Shown: positions 25,354 to 35,269 of the stretch, in pieces | Layout of the letters: every line of letters begins with the position of its first letter | Position numbering within the stretch: position 1 is the stretch's first letter | Assembly: GCF_027594785.1 (NCBI RefSeq) | Contig: NZ_CP075584.1 | Location: 2,294,001-2,358,000 of the forward strand | Reading direction: 5' to 3' | Source of the DNA: Cryobacterium breve | GTDB taxonomy: Bacteria; Actinomycetota; Actinomycetes; Actinomycetales; Microbacteriaceae | Length of the DNA stretch: 64,000 bases | Notes under the pieces: generated by a model | The model's input: the letters and a program-made list of their open reading frames with translations, nothing else | Database searches by the model: none | What the model was told of the DNA's origin: nothing | Position numbers and translations under genes: made by a program

Positions 25354-26285
25354 GAGAGGATGTCCTTGGTCACGAATCGGCCGTAGGCGAGTGCCCCGAA
25401 CACGAGGATGTAGCCGCCCTGCAGGAGCGCGTTTGCCCCGAACGACGTCCAGTCGATCGGCTGGCGCAGCAGGTCGGCGAAGTCGAGCCAGTAGTGGCTG
25501 AAGAGCCACGGATGCAGCCAGTCCAGTTGCGGGAGTGCGTCGAGCACCTGGGCGGTCACCGAGAGCACGATCGTCGCAGCCATCGCGCCGACGGGCACCT
25601 CGGTCAGGGTCGAGATGAACAGCCCGATCGCCGAAAGCCCGAGCAGGGACACCGTGACGTACGCCGCGATGAGCAGCGAGCGCAGCACGGACTCGCCGAC
25701 CCCGATGGTGTCGCCGGAGAGCAGGGTGACCGGGCCGACCGGGAACAGGGCGGCGCCGATCAGGGCGCCGGAGACCGCGACGGTCAGGGTCGCTGCGACG
25801 CAGAAGGCCGCGGCTCCCGCGTACTTGACCAGCAGCAGGCGCACCCGCCCTGCCGGGGCGACGAGCAGGTAGCGCAGTGTGCCGAGGTTGGCCTCGCCCG
25901 CGACGGTGTCTCCGGCGACGACCCCGACGGTCAGCGGCAGGAACAGCGGAATCGACACGATCAGGGCGGTGATCGCGACGAAGAGGCCGTTCTGGGTGAT
26001 CCGGTCGAGGAAGGCCGGGCCGCGTCCCGGCGTGACGGGGCTGCTGGTCAACCGGACGGCGATGGCGATGAGCACCGGGATCGCGGCGAGCGCCGCGAGC
26101 ATCGCCCAGGTGCGGCGGCGACGGAAGAGCACGGTGAGTTCGGAGCCGAGGAGGGCGGCTGCGGATGCCCCGCGCGGCCTCGAGACGGCGGTAGCGGCGG
26201 GCCCGGTCTGGTCCGGCTCCCTCGGTGCGTGCCCGGTCGGGCCGGTCCCGGTCACGACCGGTTCCCTGGGATCACTGGGCGACAT
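25350..26285 (-). CDS. ABC-2 type transporter permease
   Basis: 311 residues. After a disordered 50-residue N-terminus come about six membrane segments (from TWAMLAALAAIPVLIAIAVRL to GGYILVFGALAYGRFVTKDIL). GDTVAGEANLGTLRYLLVAPAGR is the conserved cytoplasmic loop of ABC-2 permeases. It overlaps the end of the ATPase gene by 14 bases and the start of the next gene by four. It should form an exporter or membrane-maintenance transporter with the ATPase. Confidence 0.87.
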   Translation of the reverse strand: MSPSDPREPVVTGTGPTGHAPREPDQTGPAATAVSRPRGASAAALLGSELTVLFRRRRTWAMLAALAAIPVLIAIAVRLTSSPVTPGRGPAFLDRITQNGLFVAITALIVSIPLFLPLTVGVVAGDTVAGEANLGTLRYLLVAPAGRVRLLLVKYAGAAAFCVAATLTVAVSGALIGAALFPVGPVTLLSGDTIGVGESVLRSLLIAAYVTVSLLGLSAIGLFISTLTEVPVGAMAATIVLSVTAQVLDALPQLDWLHPWLFSHYWLDFADLLRQPIDWTSFGANALLQGGYILVFGALAYGRFVTKDILS

Positions 26286-27245
26286 CGAAACCCTCCCCGG
26301 TGAGTGCCACGAAACGTTCTTCGAGGGTCGCAGCCGCGACGGTGAAGCCGCGCACGCGAACCCCGGCGGTGACGAGCGCCGCGACGATGACTTCCGGCTC
26401 CGGTGCGGCGCCGGTCAGTGCGGCGCTCAGGTGGCCGGGTGCTCCCGCGGCCGATACCACGGTCACGGGAGTGAGCCCCAGCCGTTCGAGAACCTGCCTG
26501 GCCGCCGCGGTGTCCGGAGTGTCGAGGCGCGCGTGCGCCTCGCCGGCGCCGCGCAGGCTCGTCGAGGGTGCCCTGGGCCACAAGGGTGCCGGCGCGCATC
26601 ACCGCGACGTGGCTGCACATCTGCTCGACCTCGGCGAGCAGATGGCTGGACACGAACACGGTCGTGCCCTCAGCGGCGAGCGAGCGCACAAGACTGCGCA
26701 CCTCGCGGGTGCCCTGGGGGTCGAGGCCGTTGGTGGGTTCGTCGAGCACGAGCAGGCTCGCGAGGCATCAGGAGCGCGTTGGCGATGCCGAGCCGCTGCT
26801 TCATACCGAGCGAGTATGCGTGCACCTTCTTGCCCGCCGCATGGGTCAGGCCCACGCGCTCGAGGGCCTGCTGCACCCGTGCGCCCCTGCTGGCCGACGG
26901 GGCGCCGGGGTCCGCGGTGTCGAGTCGCCGCAGGTTGGCGGTCCCGGAGAGGAACGGGTAGAACGCGGGGCCCTCGACAAGGGCGCCCACGCGCGGGAGC
27001 ACCGCGCGCAGCGACCCGGGCATCGAGCGGCCGAGAAGGCTGATGTCTCCGCTCGTCGCGCTCGCGAGGCCGAGCAGCATCCGGATGGTCGTCGTCTTCC
27101 CAGACCCGTTGGGCCCGAGGAAGCCGAAAACGGAGCCGGTGGGCACGGCGAGGTCGATGCCGGCGACGGCGGCCTGGCGGCCGAACTGTTTGGTGAGACC
27201 GTGGGTTTCGATGGCCAGTTCGACGGATGCGATGGCGGGGCTCAC
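26272..27245 (-). CDS. ABC transporter ATP-binding protein (frame broken twice)
   Basis: About 323 residues. Walker A GPNGSGKTTTIRML, signature YSLGMKQRLGIANALL, Walker B LLVLDEPTNGLDPQG, and switch VSSHLLAEVEQ are all present. The frame is broken at 26755-26756 and at 26556-26557; in both cases deleting one base from AGCCT (coding strand) gives a smooth join, PRE-LLVLDEPT and TLDE-LRGAGEAHA. The C-terminal 90 residues are typical of DrrA/CcmA-type ATPases. The GTG start at 27245 overlaps the preceding stop by four bases. Confidence 0.85.
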
Positions 27246-28345
27246 CCTCCCACGGCGGCGGCCTGGAGCCGCTCACTCGGAACGGAGCCGGCGAAGACCC
27301 GCCCGTCGTCGGTGAGCAGCACGCTCACGAGGGCGGTCGAGATCACGCGCCCGCCGGAGACTGCGGTCGTGAGCTCGCCGAGCAGCGGCGAGGAGGACAG
27401 TTCGGCGGGCACGGAGCCGGCCGGGAGCTCCACGACGGCGTCCCAGCCGGTCCCGGAGATCGTTACGCCGGCGAAGAACTTCTCCGCATCGGCCTTCATG
27501 GTCGCGTGGTCGGCGGCATTCTTCTGGCCGAGGGCCGCGGCGTCCGGAAGGGCCTGCTCGGTCACGCTCGCACCGGCGGGCGGGGAGAACGTGAAGAGGG
27601 AGGCATCCGGTGCACCCAGGCTGAGCTCGGTGAAGGCGAGCCGGAACGCCGGCTTCTCCTGCCCACGGGCGGTGACCTCGACGGCGAGCGGCAGCCCGGT
27701 CTGGGAATCGACCGAGATCGATACGGTTCCGACGAGGGTCCCAGTTGTCTTCGGGGTGAGCACGAGGTCGTAGACGCTGCGCCCGGCGACGCTGCCGTCC
27801 GTGCCGACGGAGACCGTCGTGCTCGGACCGACGGCGGAGAGGAACTTCGCGGCGAGCTGCTCTGGCGTGGCCATGCCGCCCTTGCGGGCCGAGTCCTCGC
27901 CCGCGGCGTCCTTCGCCGGCAGGGTCACGTGCGCCGCGGAGTTGTCCTTCGAGTTGTAGAGCCAGACATCACTGCCGTTGCGGACGAGGTCGCGTTCGGC
28001 GAGGTTGTCGAGCACCTGCAGGCGGATGTTGTCCGGCCCGTTCAGGTAGACCCTCCCGGTGTGCGACCCGGTCAGGAGTTCGAGGGCGGAGGCGGCGCCG
28101 GTGTTCGCGCTCGCGCCCGGCCCGGTCGTCGGGAGCTCAGGCAGGCCGAGCTCCGAGGTCTGCTCGATGGTTCCGGAGAGCGCGTCGACGGTGCTCGTGC
28201 CGACGAGGGCGAGCACCTGCTCTGGCGTCTTGTCCGGAAGGTCGACGGCCGCCCCCGCCGTGAGGGGCACGGCGAGCGCGCCGACGGCGATGACGGCGGG
28301 GATGACGATGGCCGGAAGCCACTTCGTGAAGGTTCGGGGAGTCAT
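27242..28345 (-). CDS. LolA-like secreted/anchored lipoprotein-carrier protein
   Basis: 367 residues with an N-terminal signal or anchor (WLPAIVIPAVIAVGALAVPLTAGAA). The rest is beta-rich and matches the LolA/LppX-like fold: NIRLQVLDNLAERDLVRNGSDVWLYNS, then YDLVLTPKTTGTLVGTVSISV and AFRLAFTELSLGAPDASLFTF. It heads the operon with the ABC ATPase, the permease and the zinc-ribbon protein, overlapping the ATPase start by four bases. Such proteins bind lipid-like molecules outside the membrane; with an ABC system it may act in lipid transport or envelope sensing. Confidence 0.75.
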   Translation of the reverse strand: MTPRTFTKWLPAIVIPAVIAVGALAVPLTAGAAVDLPDKTPEQVLALVGTSTVDALSGTIEQTSELGLPELPTTGPGASANTGAASALELLTGSHTGRVYLNGPDNIRLQVLDNLAERDLVRNGSDVWLYNSKDNSAAHVTLPAKDAAGEDSARKGGMATPEQLAAKFLSAVGPSTTVSVGTDGSVAGRSVYDLVLTPKTTGTLVGTVSISVDSQTGLPLAVEVTARGQEKPAFRLAFTELSLGAPDASLFTFSPPAGASVTEQALPDAAALGQKNAADHATMKADAEKFFAGVTISGTGWDAVVELPAGSVPAELSSSPLLGELTTAVSGGRVISTALVSVLLTDDGRVFAGSVPSERLQAAAVGG

Positions 28346-28465
28346 GAGAACGACCCCAGAGTGTCGCGATTCATAGTCAGATCCTACGTCCGACCGGGGG
28401 CCTGCGCACGGCCGCCGGCGGGCAATCCCGGCGTGCTGGGCGAACTCCCAGCACGCCGCACACGC

Positions 28466-30057
28466 TCACGGCGTGGGGGCGAGCGCGCGCAGGTCCTTGC
28501 GCAGGATCTTGCCGGAGGTGGACTTGGGAATGACGTCGATGAACGCCACCTGCCGCACCTTCTTGTGCGGCGCCACCCGCTCGGCGATGAAGGCCATCAC
28601 GTCCCCCGGCAGGAGCACCTGGCCGGGAAGCACGACGACGAAAGCCTTCGGCACCTCCTGGCCGTCGGCATCCGGTGCGCCGACGACCGCGGCGTCGGCG
28701 ATCGCCGGGTGGCTGAGCAACAGTGCCTCGAGTTCGGCGGGCGCGACCTGGTAGCCCTTGTACTTGATCAGGCTCCTTGAGGCGGTCGATGATCGTGACG
28801 TAGCCCTCCGCGCTGACGGTCGCCACGTCGCCGGTGTGCAGGAAGCCGTCCGCCTCGAGGATCTCGCGGGTCGCCTGCTCGTTGCCGAGGTAGCCGAGCA
28901 TCACGTTCGGACCCCGCACGAGCAGTTCGCCGGGCTCGCTCACCCCGACGTCGGGAATGACGATGTCGCGGCCGGTCTCCGGGTCGACGAGCTTGCACTC
29001 GATGTTCGGGAGGGCGAGGCCGACGACGCCGTGCGGGATGTCATCGCGGCCCCGGGGCATCGCGTGCGAGATCGGGCTCAGCTCGCTCATGCCGTAGCCC
29101 TGGCGCACCTGGCAGCCGAGACGGTCGGCGACGGCGTGGGCGAGCGAGGCGTCGAGCGGAGCCTGCACCCGAGAACAGGGTGCGCAGGCTCGACAGGTCG
29201 TAGTCGTCGACGAGCGGATGCTTCGCGAGGGCCACGGCGATCGGCGGCGCGATGAAGACGTAGGTGGCCCGGTAGTCCTGGATCAGCCGGAGGAATTCCG
29301 GCAGGTCGAAGCGGGTCATCGTGATGACCGTAGCCCTGGCCGCGAGGGCGATGTTGAGCAGCACGGTCATCCCGTAGATGTGGAAGAACGGCAGCACGGC
29401 GAGAACCCGGTCGTCTGCGGTGCCCTCGAGCACCGGCATTGCCTGGGCGACGTTGGCCACGAGGTTGCGGTGGGTGAGGATGACCCCTTTCGGCCTGCCG
29501 GTGGTTCCGGAGGAATAGGGCAGCACCGCGACGTGGGTGGCCGGGTCGAAGACGACGACCGGTGCGGGGTGACCCTCGAGGATGAGGTCGGCGAGGGACA
29601 GTCGGGAGCCGTCGCCGTCGAGCAGGGCGACGGCATCCGCTGCCAGGCCGGCGAGCTCGGCGGCCGCACTCGCCTGGGGCAGGAACGGTGCGACGGTGAA
29701 GAGCAGCCGGGCCTGCGAGTCGCGCAGCTGGGAGGCGATCTCGGCGGCCCCGTAGAGCGAGTTGATGGTCGTCGCGGTCGCGCCGGCACGGAGGATGCCG
29801 TGGAACATGATCGCGAAGGCGGTCGAGTTGGGGGCGTGCACTGCGACGACGTCGCCGATGCCGATCCCCCGGGCGGAGAGGGCACCGGCAACGGCGTCGA
29901 TGCCGGCCACGAGCTCGCGGTAGCTCGTCGACAGGCCGGTGGCCGCGTCGATCATGGCGGTGTGCTCCCGGTCCTCTTCCGTGATCGAGCCGAACAGGTA
30001 GTCGTAGACGCTCAGGTCGGGAATCTCGACATCGGGGTGCGTGCTGGCGATGATCAT
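28466..30057 (-). CDS. AMP-forming acyl-CoA synthetase, 4-coumarate-CoA ligase-like (frame broken twice)
   Basis: About 530 residues. The ATP/AMP motif AVLPYSSGTTGRPKGVILTHRN, the motif VRQGYGMSELSPIS, and the C-terminal IPKSTSGKILRKDLR with its catalytic lysine place it in the ANL superfamily. Lesions are at 29162-29163 (joining LFSGA to APLDASLAHAVADRLG) and 28771-28772 (joining DRLKE to LIKYKGYQVAPAELE); both are extra bases in AGCT. The start has GGAGAT six bases upstream. It activates a carboxylic acid to its CoA thioester; the aldehyde dehydrogenase just upstream could supply that acid. Confidence 0.88.
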
Positions 30058-30161
30058 CGGTATCTCCTTCGATACGGTGTGCGAGCGGGGCAGGGCACTG
30101 GGCAGGTGGGTAACGGGGCCGGCATGGACTGGCTCGATCGACGCCAGGGCATATGGCCGGG

Positions 30162-31906
30162 TCACGCCCGGAAGGCCGCGAGAAAGATCGCCGGTGTCTT
30201 CCACCACGACGGCCGGCTGACGAATTCGGTGAGGAGCCGGGTGGTCGTCGCCGCGCTCCGCGCGCTGACGAACCACGGCGGCTTCGGGAAGAGCGCGAAT
30301 TCGCCGTGCCACGCCGAGCGCGGGAAGGGCCGGAACGGCCCGCGGACGATGGTGCGCTCGGTGTCGTCGAGCAGGAACGCATTGTGCACGACGCCGATAC
30401 CGCTTTGCACGTCGGTGAGCGAGTGGCCGGGGAAGGCCCCCCACGGCGCTGCCGCGGTGAGGAACCCCACGCCGGTCCAGGCGTTGACGGCGATCGTGCC
30501 GTAGCGCAGGCGCTCGAGCGCCGCGGTGAACCCCGTTCCGAGCCGGCGGATCGTGGCAGGGGTGCCGAGGATGTTCGCGCCGAGGGTGCCGAGGAAGTCC
30601 TCGTTGGCCGCGGTGACGGCGGCATCGAGGAAGGCCTGTCCGGTGCCTCCGAGTTCGATGACGCCGAGCACGGGAGCGAAGGCCTCGACGCCGGTGAGCG
30701 CGGCGGGGTCTTCCGTTCCGGCCTCGATCAGGAGGCGACCGCCGTCCGGGCCGAGCCGGGCGGCCGAGGGGTATGCGGCGAGCGCGTCGCGTACCCGGGA
30801 GTTGCTGCCCGGGTACCACGGCGGCCGTGCGGGTGCTGCGGCCAGGGCCGCCCGGAGAGCCGCGAGGAAGTCCGCCTTCTGCGGCCAGTCGCGGCTGAGA
30901 ACGACCACCTGCCCGGCGATGCAGTTGTAGCCGCCGTTGTGCAGGCGCTGGGTGGCCACGTGCTCGGCCTGGAAGATCAAGTCCCGGCGACTCCATTTCC
31001 CAGGGAGGACGATGATCGGCGCGACCCCGCCGAGTTCGCTCGTGATGGGCTTCTGCAGCAGCGGGGTTCCCGCGGCGTGGCGGGCGCGTCCCTCGGCGCC
31101 CGGGCCGAAGACGACAACGTCGTGGGTCGCCGCACTTCCAGTGATGTGCACATGACTCACGCCCTCGTGGTGCGCGAGGTACCCTCCGACCGCCGCGCCG
31201 CCGGAGACGATGGAGAGCAGGCCCGCCTCGATGAGGGGGGCGAAGGCATCCGTGTAAACGGGCGACAGGGCATCGAGCACGGGATTGAGTTTGAGCACCG
31301 AGACCCGGTTGTGCGCGATCAGTTCGTAGAGCACGTCGAGCGGCGGAATCGACGTGATGTTGCCGGCTCCCAGCACGAGACCGACTCCCCCGGTACGCGA
31401 CGGATGCCGCTGGCCGAGCCCGGCGCGCGACCGCGCCTCCTCCTCCGTCACGCCCGGCCGGAGCCAGGCCTCAGCGGAGAACCCGTGCAGCAGGAGCGCC
31501 TCGTAGGGGGTGCCCGGGAGCACGGGGACAGTGATCCGCCCGCCGGGGGCGCGCCCGAAGCGGGTGGTCCGGAGTGGGCTCTCGCCGCGGGCGAGGGCCG
31601 TGATCGAGTTCTGCAGGATCGCGAGGTTCGTCAGCACGACGTAGGGGCCGGAGATCCACTCCTCGCCAACGAGGGGGAGCCGGGGTCGAGCCCCTTGGCC
31701 TGGGCGGCGACCCCCACCCAGCGTTCGGCCTGGGCCGCGACGCCTGCGGCGACGGACGAGAGGAGCGCGGAGCGCGCCGCGAGACTCATGGCCGCCCACC
31801 GGGTCTCACCCGCGGCGAGACCGGAGACGACCGTGTCGAGGGACGCGCTTTCTGCAGCGGAGAGTCCGGCGGCGGGGTTGACTGCTGTCGGTTCTGTCGA
31901 GGTCAT
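30162..31906 (-). CDS. Aldehyde dehydrogenase-family protein (frame broken once)
   Basis: About 581 residues. The N-terminal 77 residues lie in one frame and the rest in another; restoring one G in the run 31673-31677 joins LDPGSP to LVGEEWISGPYVV. The catalytic cysteine is in NGGYNCIAGQVVVLS, and the glutamate region is expected near PITSELGGVAPIIVLPG. HITGSAATHDVVVFGPG is the NAD-fold segment. It is longer than most aldehyde dehydrogenases and resembles a divergent actinobacterial subgroup. It precedes the acyl-CoA synthetase in the same direction (104 bp gap), suggesting an aldehyde-to-acid-to-acyl-CoA route. ATG at 31906 with GGGAGA upstream. Confidence 0.82.
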
Positions 31907-32510
31907 CAATCTCCCTTGATTGCTGCCGATGGCTCTGCCAGCAGGAACCGGACCGCGGGTGCGGTCGCGCCTGCTGAACCAGCAGAGTACCGCACGGCCC
32001 TCGACGGGTCCCCACCCCAGTGCGCGGGAGTCACCGCGCGATCGCGCGGGCGTGCGGGCGTTACCGGGAGAAGACCGCGGGTTCGGATCACCGAGCTTTC
32101 GGGACGATCAGTGATCCGGACCACGGAGGGCATCGAACCCTGGCGGCCTCGGGCGGCCGGAGACCGGTTCGTTTCTGGTGCTGACCAGCGTCTGCGTCTC
32201 ACCTGACCGCACGTTGATCTCCTAAAAACGTATGACGTACGCCCAGGGTTCGCAACCGATGCCCGACACGGCCGCTCAACGGCATCCGCCCTTCGAGGCG
32301 AGTGCCTCCGTGCTCGAAAATGCCAGTAAAACAAAACTTGATCAGGCATTTACTGTGGAGGCGCTGGCGCGGCGCTCGACGGCTTCCTGCGCCGGGGTCC
32401 GCCGGATGGGGTGACCTTGCGCTGATCCGGCGCAAATCCGAGGGAAAAAAGAGGGAAATCCGAGGGAAGCCAGTGGGGTCAGGTGCCGATCAGACGGTGA
32501 AAGCCGTACG
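31907..32510. other. Long intergenic region
   Basis: About 600 bp without a convincing gene. It should contain the promoter of the aldehyde dehydrogenase operon. An AT-rich patch near 32320-32360 contains CAGTAAA and TTTACTG arms flanked by CCTCC and GGAGG, a possible folded RNA or operator. Nothing else recognised. Confidence 0.35.
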
Positions 32511-32547
32511 GGGAGCACCGTCACCCTCGGGCGATGACGGTGCTCCC
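32511..32547. terminator. Hairpin, first of a tandem terminator pair
   Basis: GGGAGCACCGTCA pairs perfectly with TGACGGTGCTCCC across an 11-base loop. It lies about 40 bases downstream of the leftward lectin gene. Confidence 0.7.
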
Positions 32548-32553
32548 CTGGGG

Positions 32554-32584
32554 GTGACCGGGTCGAGTGACTCGACCCGGTCAC
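32554..32584. terminator. Hairpin, second of a tandem terminator pair
   Basis: GTGACCGGGTCGAG pairs perfectly with CTCGACCCGGTCAC across three bases. It begins five bases beyond the stop of the lectin gene. Confidence 0.75.
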
Positions 32585-32588
32585 GGTC

Positions 32589-34957
32589 TCACTTCACGGT
32601 GAGGGTCTGGGCGGCGTAACCGGTGCTGCCGGTCGCGGTCGCGACCGAGACGACGAGCTGGTGGCTGCCGGGGTTGAGGGAGTTCCGGTACACGCTCCAG
32701 GTGCCGGCGTTCGTGACCTGGGTGCTCAGCATCTGGCCATCGATCCGGATCAGCACGCTGGAGCCGGCGGGGGCCGTCGTGGTGCCGGCGATGGTCGGGG
32801 CGGCCGGGTCTGCGACCGCGGTCGCGCCCCCGGTGATCGTGACGGCGGGAGCCGTGCCTCCCGCGACGAGCACGCGGCTGAAGGTGCCGGTGTTGCCGGA
32901 CTGGTCGGCGACCGAGGGGACGACCGCGTATGCGCAGTCGGCGGACTTGGCCGGAGCCATCGCCCAGACGCCGTACTGGTGCACGCTCGCGGTGAGCGAG
33001 GTCGAGGCGAGGTTCACCGTGACCTCGCCGTTGGTCGAGAGGGGGCACAGGCGCTCCCGGCCGAGGCGGCCGGGGCGAGGGCGTTGGTGTCGATGATGAG
33101 CTGCTGCGTGGCCGACCCGGTGGCGCCCGCCGCGTTCCTGGCCGAGACGACGACGGTGTAGGTGCCGTTGTTGAGCTGGTTCAGGCGCACGCCCCAGAGC
33201 CCGCCGGACAGCACCTGCGTCGTGAAGACCTGGCCGGAGATCGTGACCTGCACCTGCGTGCCGACCGCGGCATCCGTGGTGCCCTGGATGACCGGCGCGT
33301 TGTAGTTCGTGGTCCAGAGCGCGGCCGGCACGACGGGCGGGACGACGACGGGCTGCACGACGACCGGGGGCACCACGACCGGTGCGGTGGTCTTCAGAGT
33401 CTGGGTGGCCTTTCCGGTGTTTCCGGCGGCGTCCGTGATCGAGGCGGTCACGGTGCGGCAACCGACGGCGAGCGTGGCCGGGGTGACCGACCAGGTGCCG
33501 CCGGTGAGGACCTTCGTGGTGAGGGTCTGGCCCGAGACGGTGACTGTCACTGTCGATCCGGCGGACTCGGTCGTCGTCCCGGAGATGACCGGGGTGGCGT
33601 TCGAGGTCGTGACCGTGCCGGAGCCGCCGGTGATCGTGACGACCGGGGCGGTCTTGTCGACCGTGAGGGTCTGGGTGGCGGTGCCGGTGTTACCGGCCGT
33701 GTCGGTGATGCTCACGACGACCGGGTATGAGCCCTCGGCGAGGGTGACAGGGGTGACCGACCAGGTGCCGCCCGCGGCGACGGTGGTCTTCAAGGTTTGG
33801 CCGGCGATCGTGACTGTGACGGCGGTGCCCGCTGCCTCATCGGTGCTGCCGGAGATCGTTGCGGCGGTGGCCTTCGTGACGACCGCTGCGCCGCCGGTGA
33901 TCGTGACGACCGGGGCGGTGGTGTCGAGCGGCACGACGGTGGCGACCGTGAGGTTACTGATCAGGTGGGTGTCGGTCGTGGAGCCGGTGCCGGCCGCGAA
34001 ACCGAGCTTGTAGGTCGCCGGGGCGGCATCCGTCATCGTGTACTGCAGCACCCGGGCGAGTGGGCCGCTCGCGGGGAAGGCCGCGTAGACGGTGACGGTC
34101 GGGCGGACGTCGGCAGATACGACGACGCGGATGCGCCGGGCCATGGCGGCGGTCGGCGTCGAGACCGAGGTCTTCGTGCGAAGGGATTGGGTGGTTGGGT
34201 CGAGGTTGACACTGCTGAGGAAGCAGTAGCCGATCTTGGCCTGGCCCGGCCCGCGCAGCACGATCGAGTTCGCCTTGGTATTCGTGGGTTCTGCGGCGGC
34301 ACAGCCCGTACCGTGGCCGTCGTTGCCGGTCGTGAAGGCGCCGAAGGCATCGAGTCCGAGACCGAGGTACCCGCCGTTGATACCGTTCGGGGCAGCCGGC
34401 TGGTTCTTGTTCTGCGCATAGCCGAGCGAGCTTCCCAGGCCGCCGATGGTCGTCACGTCGGCGGCACCGTTTGCGAGGAAGAAGCTCAGGCCGTCACCGC
34501 CGTATCCGCTGCCGAACTGGTACTGGTCGAACGTGACGTCGAGGCCGTTCTTCGACGCGAGGGTCGTGTTGTTCACGACGCCGGCGCGCGCCCAGTACGT
34601 GCTGTCGGTGAGCTGGAGGTAGCCGGAGTCTGCGGTCGCGTCGGGCGCGTTGAGGTGCGTTGCGCAGCCGCCGAGCGCGGTGCCGTCGGCCGCGGAGACC
34701 GCGGTCGAATGGGTGAGGCACGAACCGCCGAAGGCGCGCCAGGCGGCGTCGCTCGTCGTCGAGCCGGAGAACGACTCGGTGAGTACCGTCGTGCCGGCGA
34801 CGGGGACCTGGGCCGTGGGAGCAGCGGATGCGGGAGCGGCTGCCGTGGCGACGATGCCGGCCGCGAGGACCCCGGGGGCCACGAGGAGCGCGAGCAGGCG
34901 CCGCGAAAGGGCGCCGCGGGCCACGCCGCGGTTTCGGTTGTTCAGGGGGCTGTGCAC
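32589..34957 (-). CDS. Secreted L-type lectin and Ig-like repeat protein (frame broken once)
   Basis: About 789 residues from GTG 34957, with GGAGAT seven bases upstream. A signal peptide is seen (RRLLALLVAPGVLAAGIVAT, then cleavage near ASAAP). Residues about 50-290 form an L-type (legume-like) lectin domain: GYGGDGLSFFLANG, GGYLGLGLDAFGAFTTG, and GPGQAKIGYCFL. Four to five Ig-like repeats of about 85 residues follow, each with the pattern PVVTITGG...ISGTT...GQTL...GGTWSV...AGNTG. The frame breaks near 33056-33058; one missing G gives ASAGERLCPLSTNGEV. There is no LPXTG sorting signal, so it is probably released or held by its repeats. A surface glycan-binding role is inferred. Confidence 0.82.
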
Positions 34958-35269
34958 AGTGCATCTCCTACGTTGCGTGCCTGCCTCTCTGTGCAGGTCT
35001 GCCGAAAAGGTATGGGCTGCGGAATCCCCGCGCAACCGGCGCCCCCACGGGCAGCGAGGGCGTCGACGGTGCACGGTGGCAGCGCAAGATTCCGCCGGTC
35101 TCGTCAGGAAATGCCGGTCGACGGGCTGTTCTCGCTGGCTCGTCCGGGACTGCGTGACTCGTCTGGGGCGCATCCTGCCGGCTCGTTGCGCGAAACCTGC
35201 GCGAAACATGCGTGAAGTGCCGGGGCAAAATGTGGCCCGAACCGGGCTCCGTGACGACCGGAACGCAGG
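34958..35269. promoter_or_regulatory. Promoter region of the lectin gene with three 11-bp direct repeats
   Basis: This 312-bp gap lies between the histidine kinase stop and the lectin start. At 35187-35219 three consecutive 11-mers occur: TGCGCGAAACC, TGCGCGAAACA and TGCGTGAAGTG. Repeats at 11-bp spacing are typical of OmpR/PhoB-type regulators, and such a regulator is encoded at 36732. No gene is seen in the gap. Confidence 0.5.

Noticed and set aside
29187..29196. AGCCT in the acyl-CoA synthetase at about 29190 as another lesion
   Set aside because: The frame reads straight through it as SSLRTLFSG, expected for the family; only the nearby site at 29162 is a lesion.
31907..32588. Riboswitch or tRNA in the long gap
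   Set aside because: I looked for conserved riboswitch cores and a cloverleaf with a TTCGA-type arm and found none; only terminator hairpins are supported.
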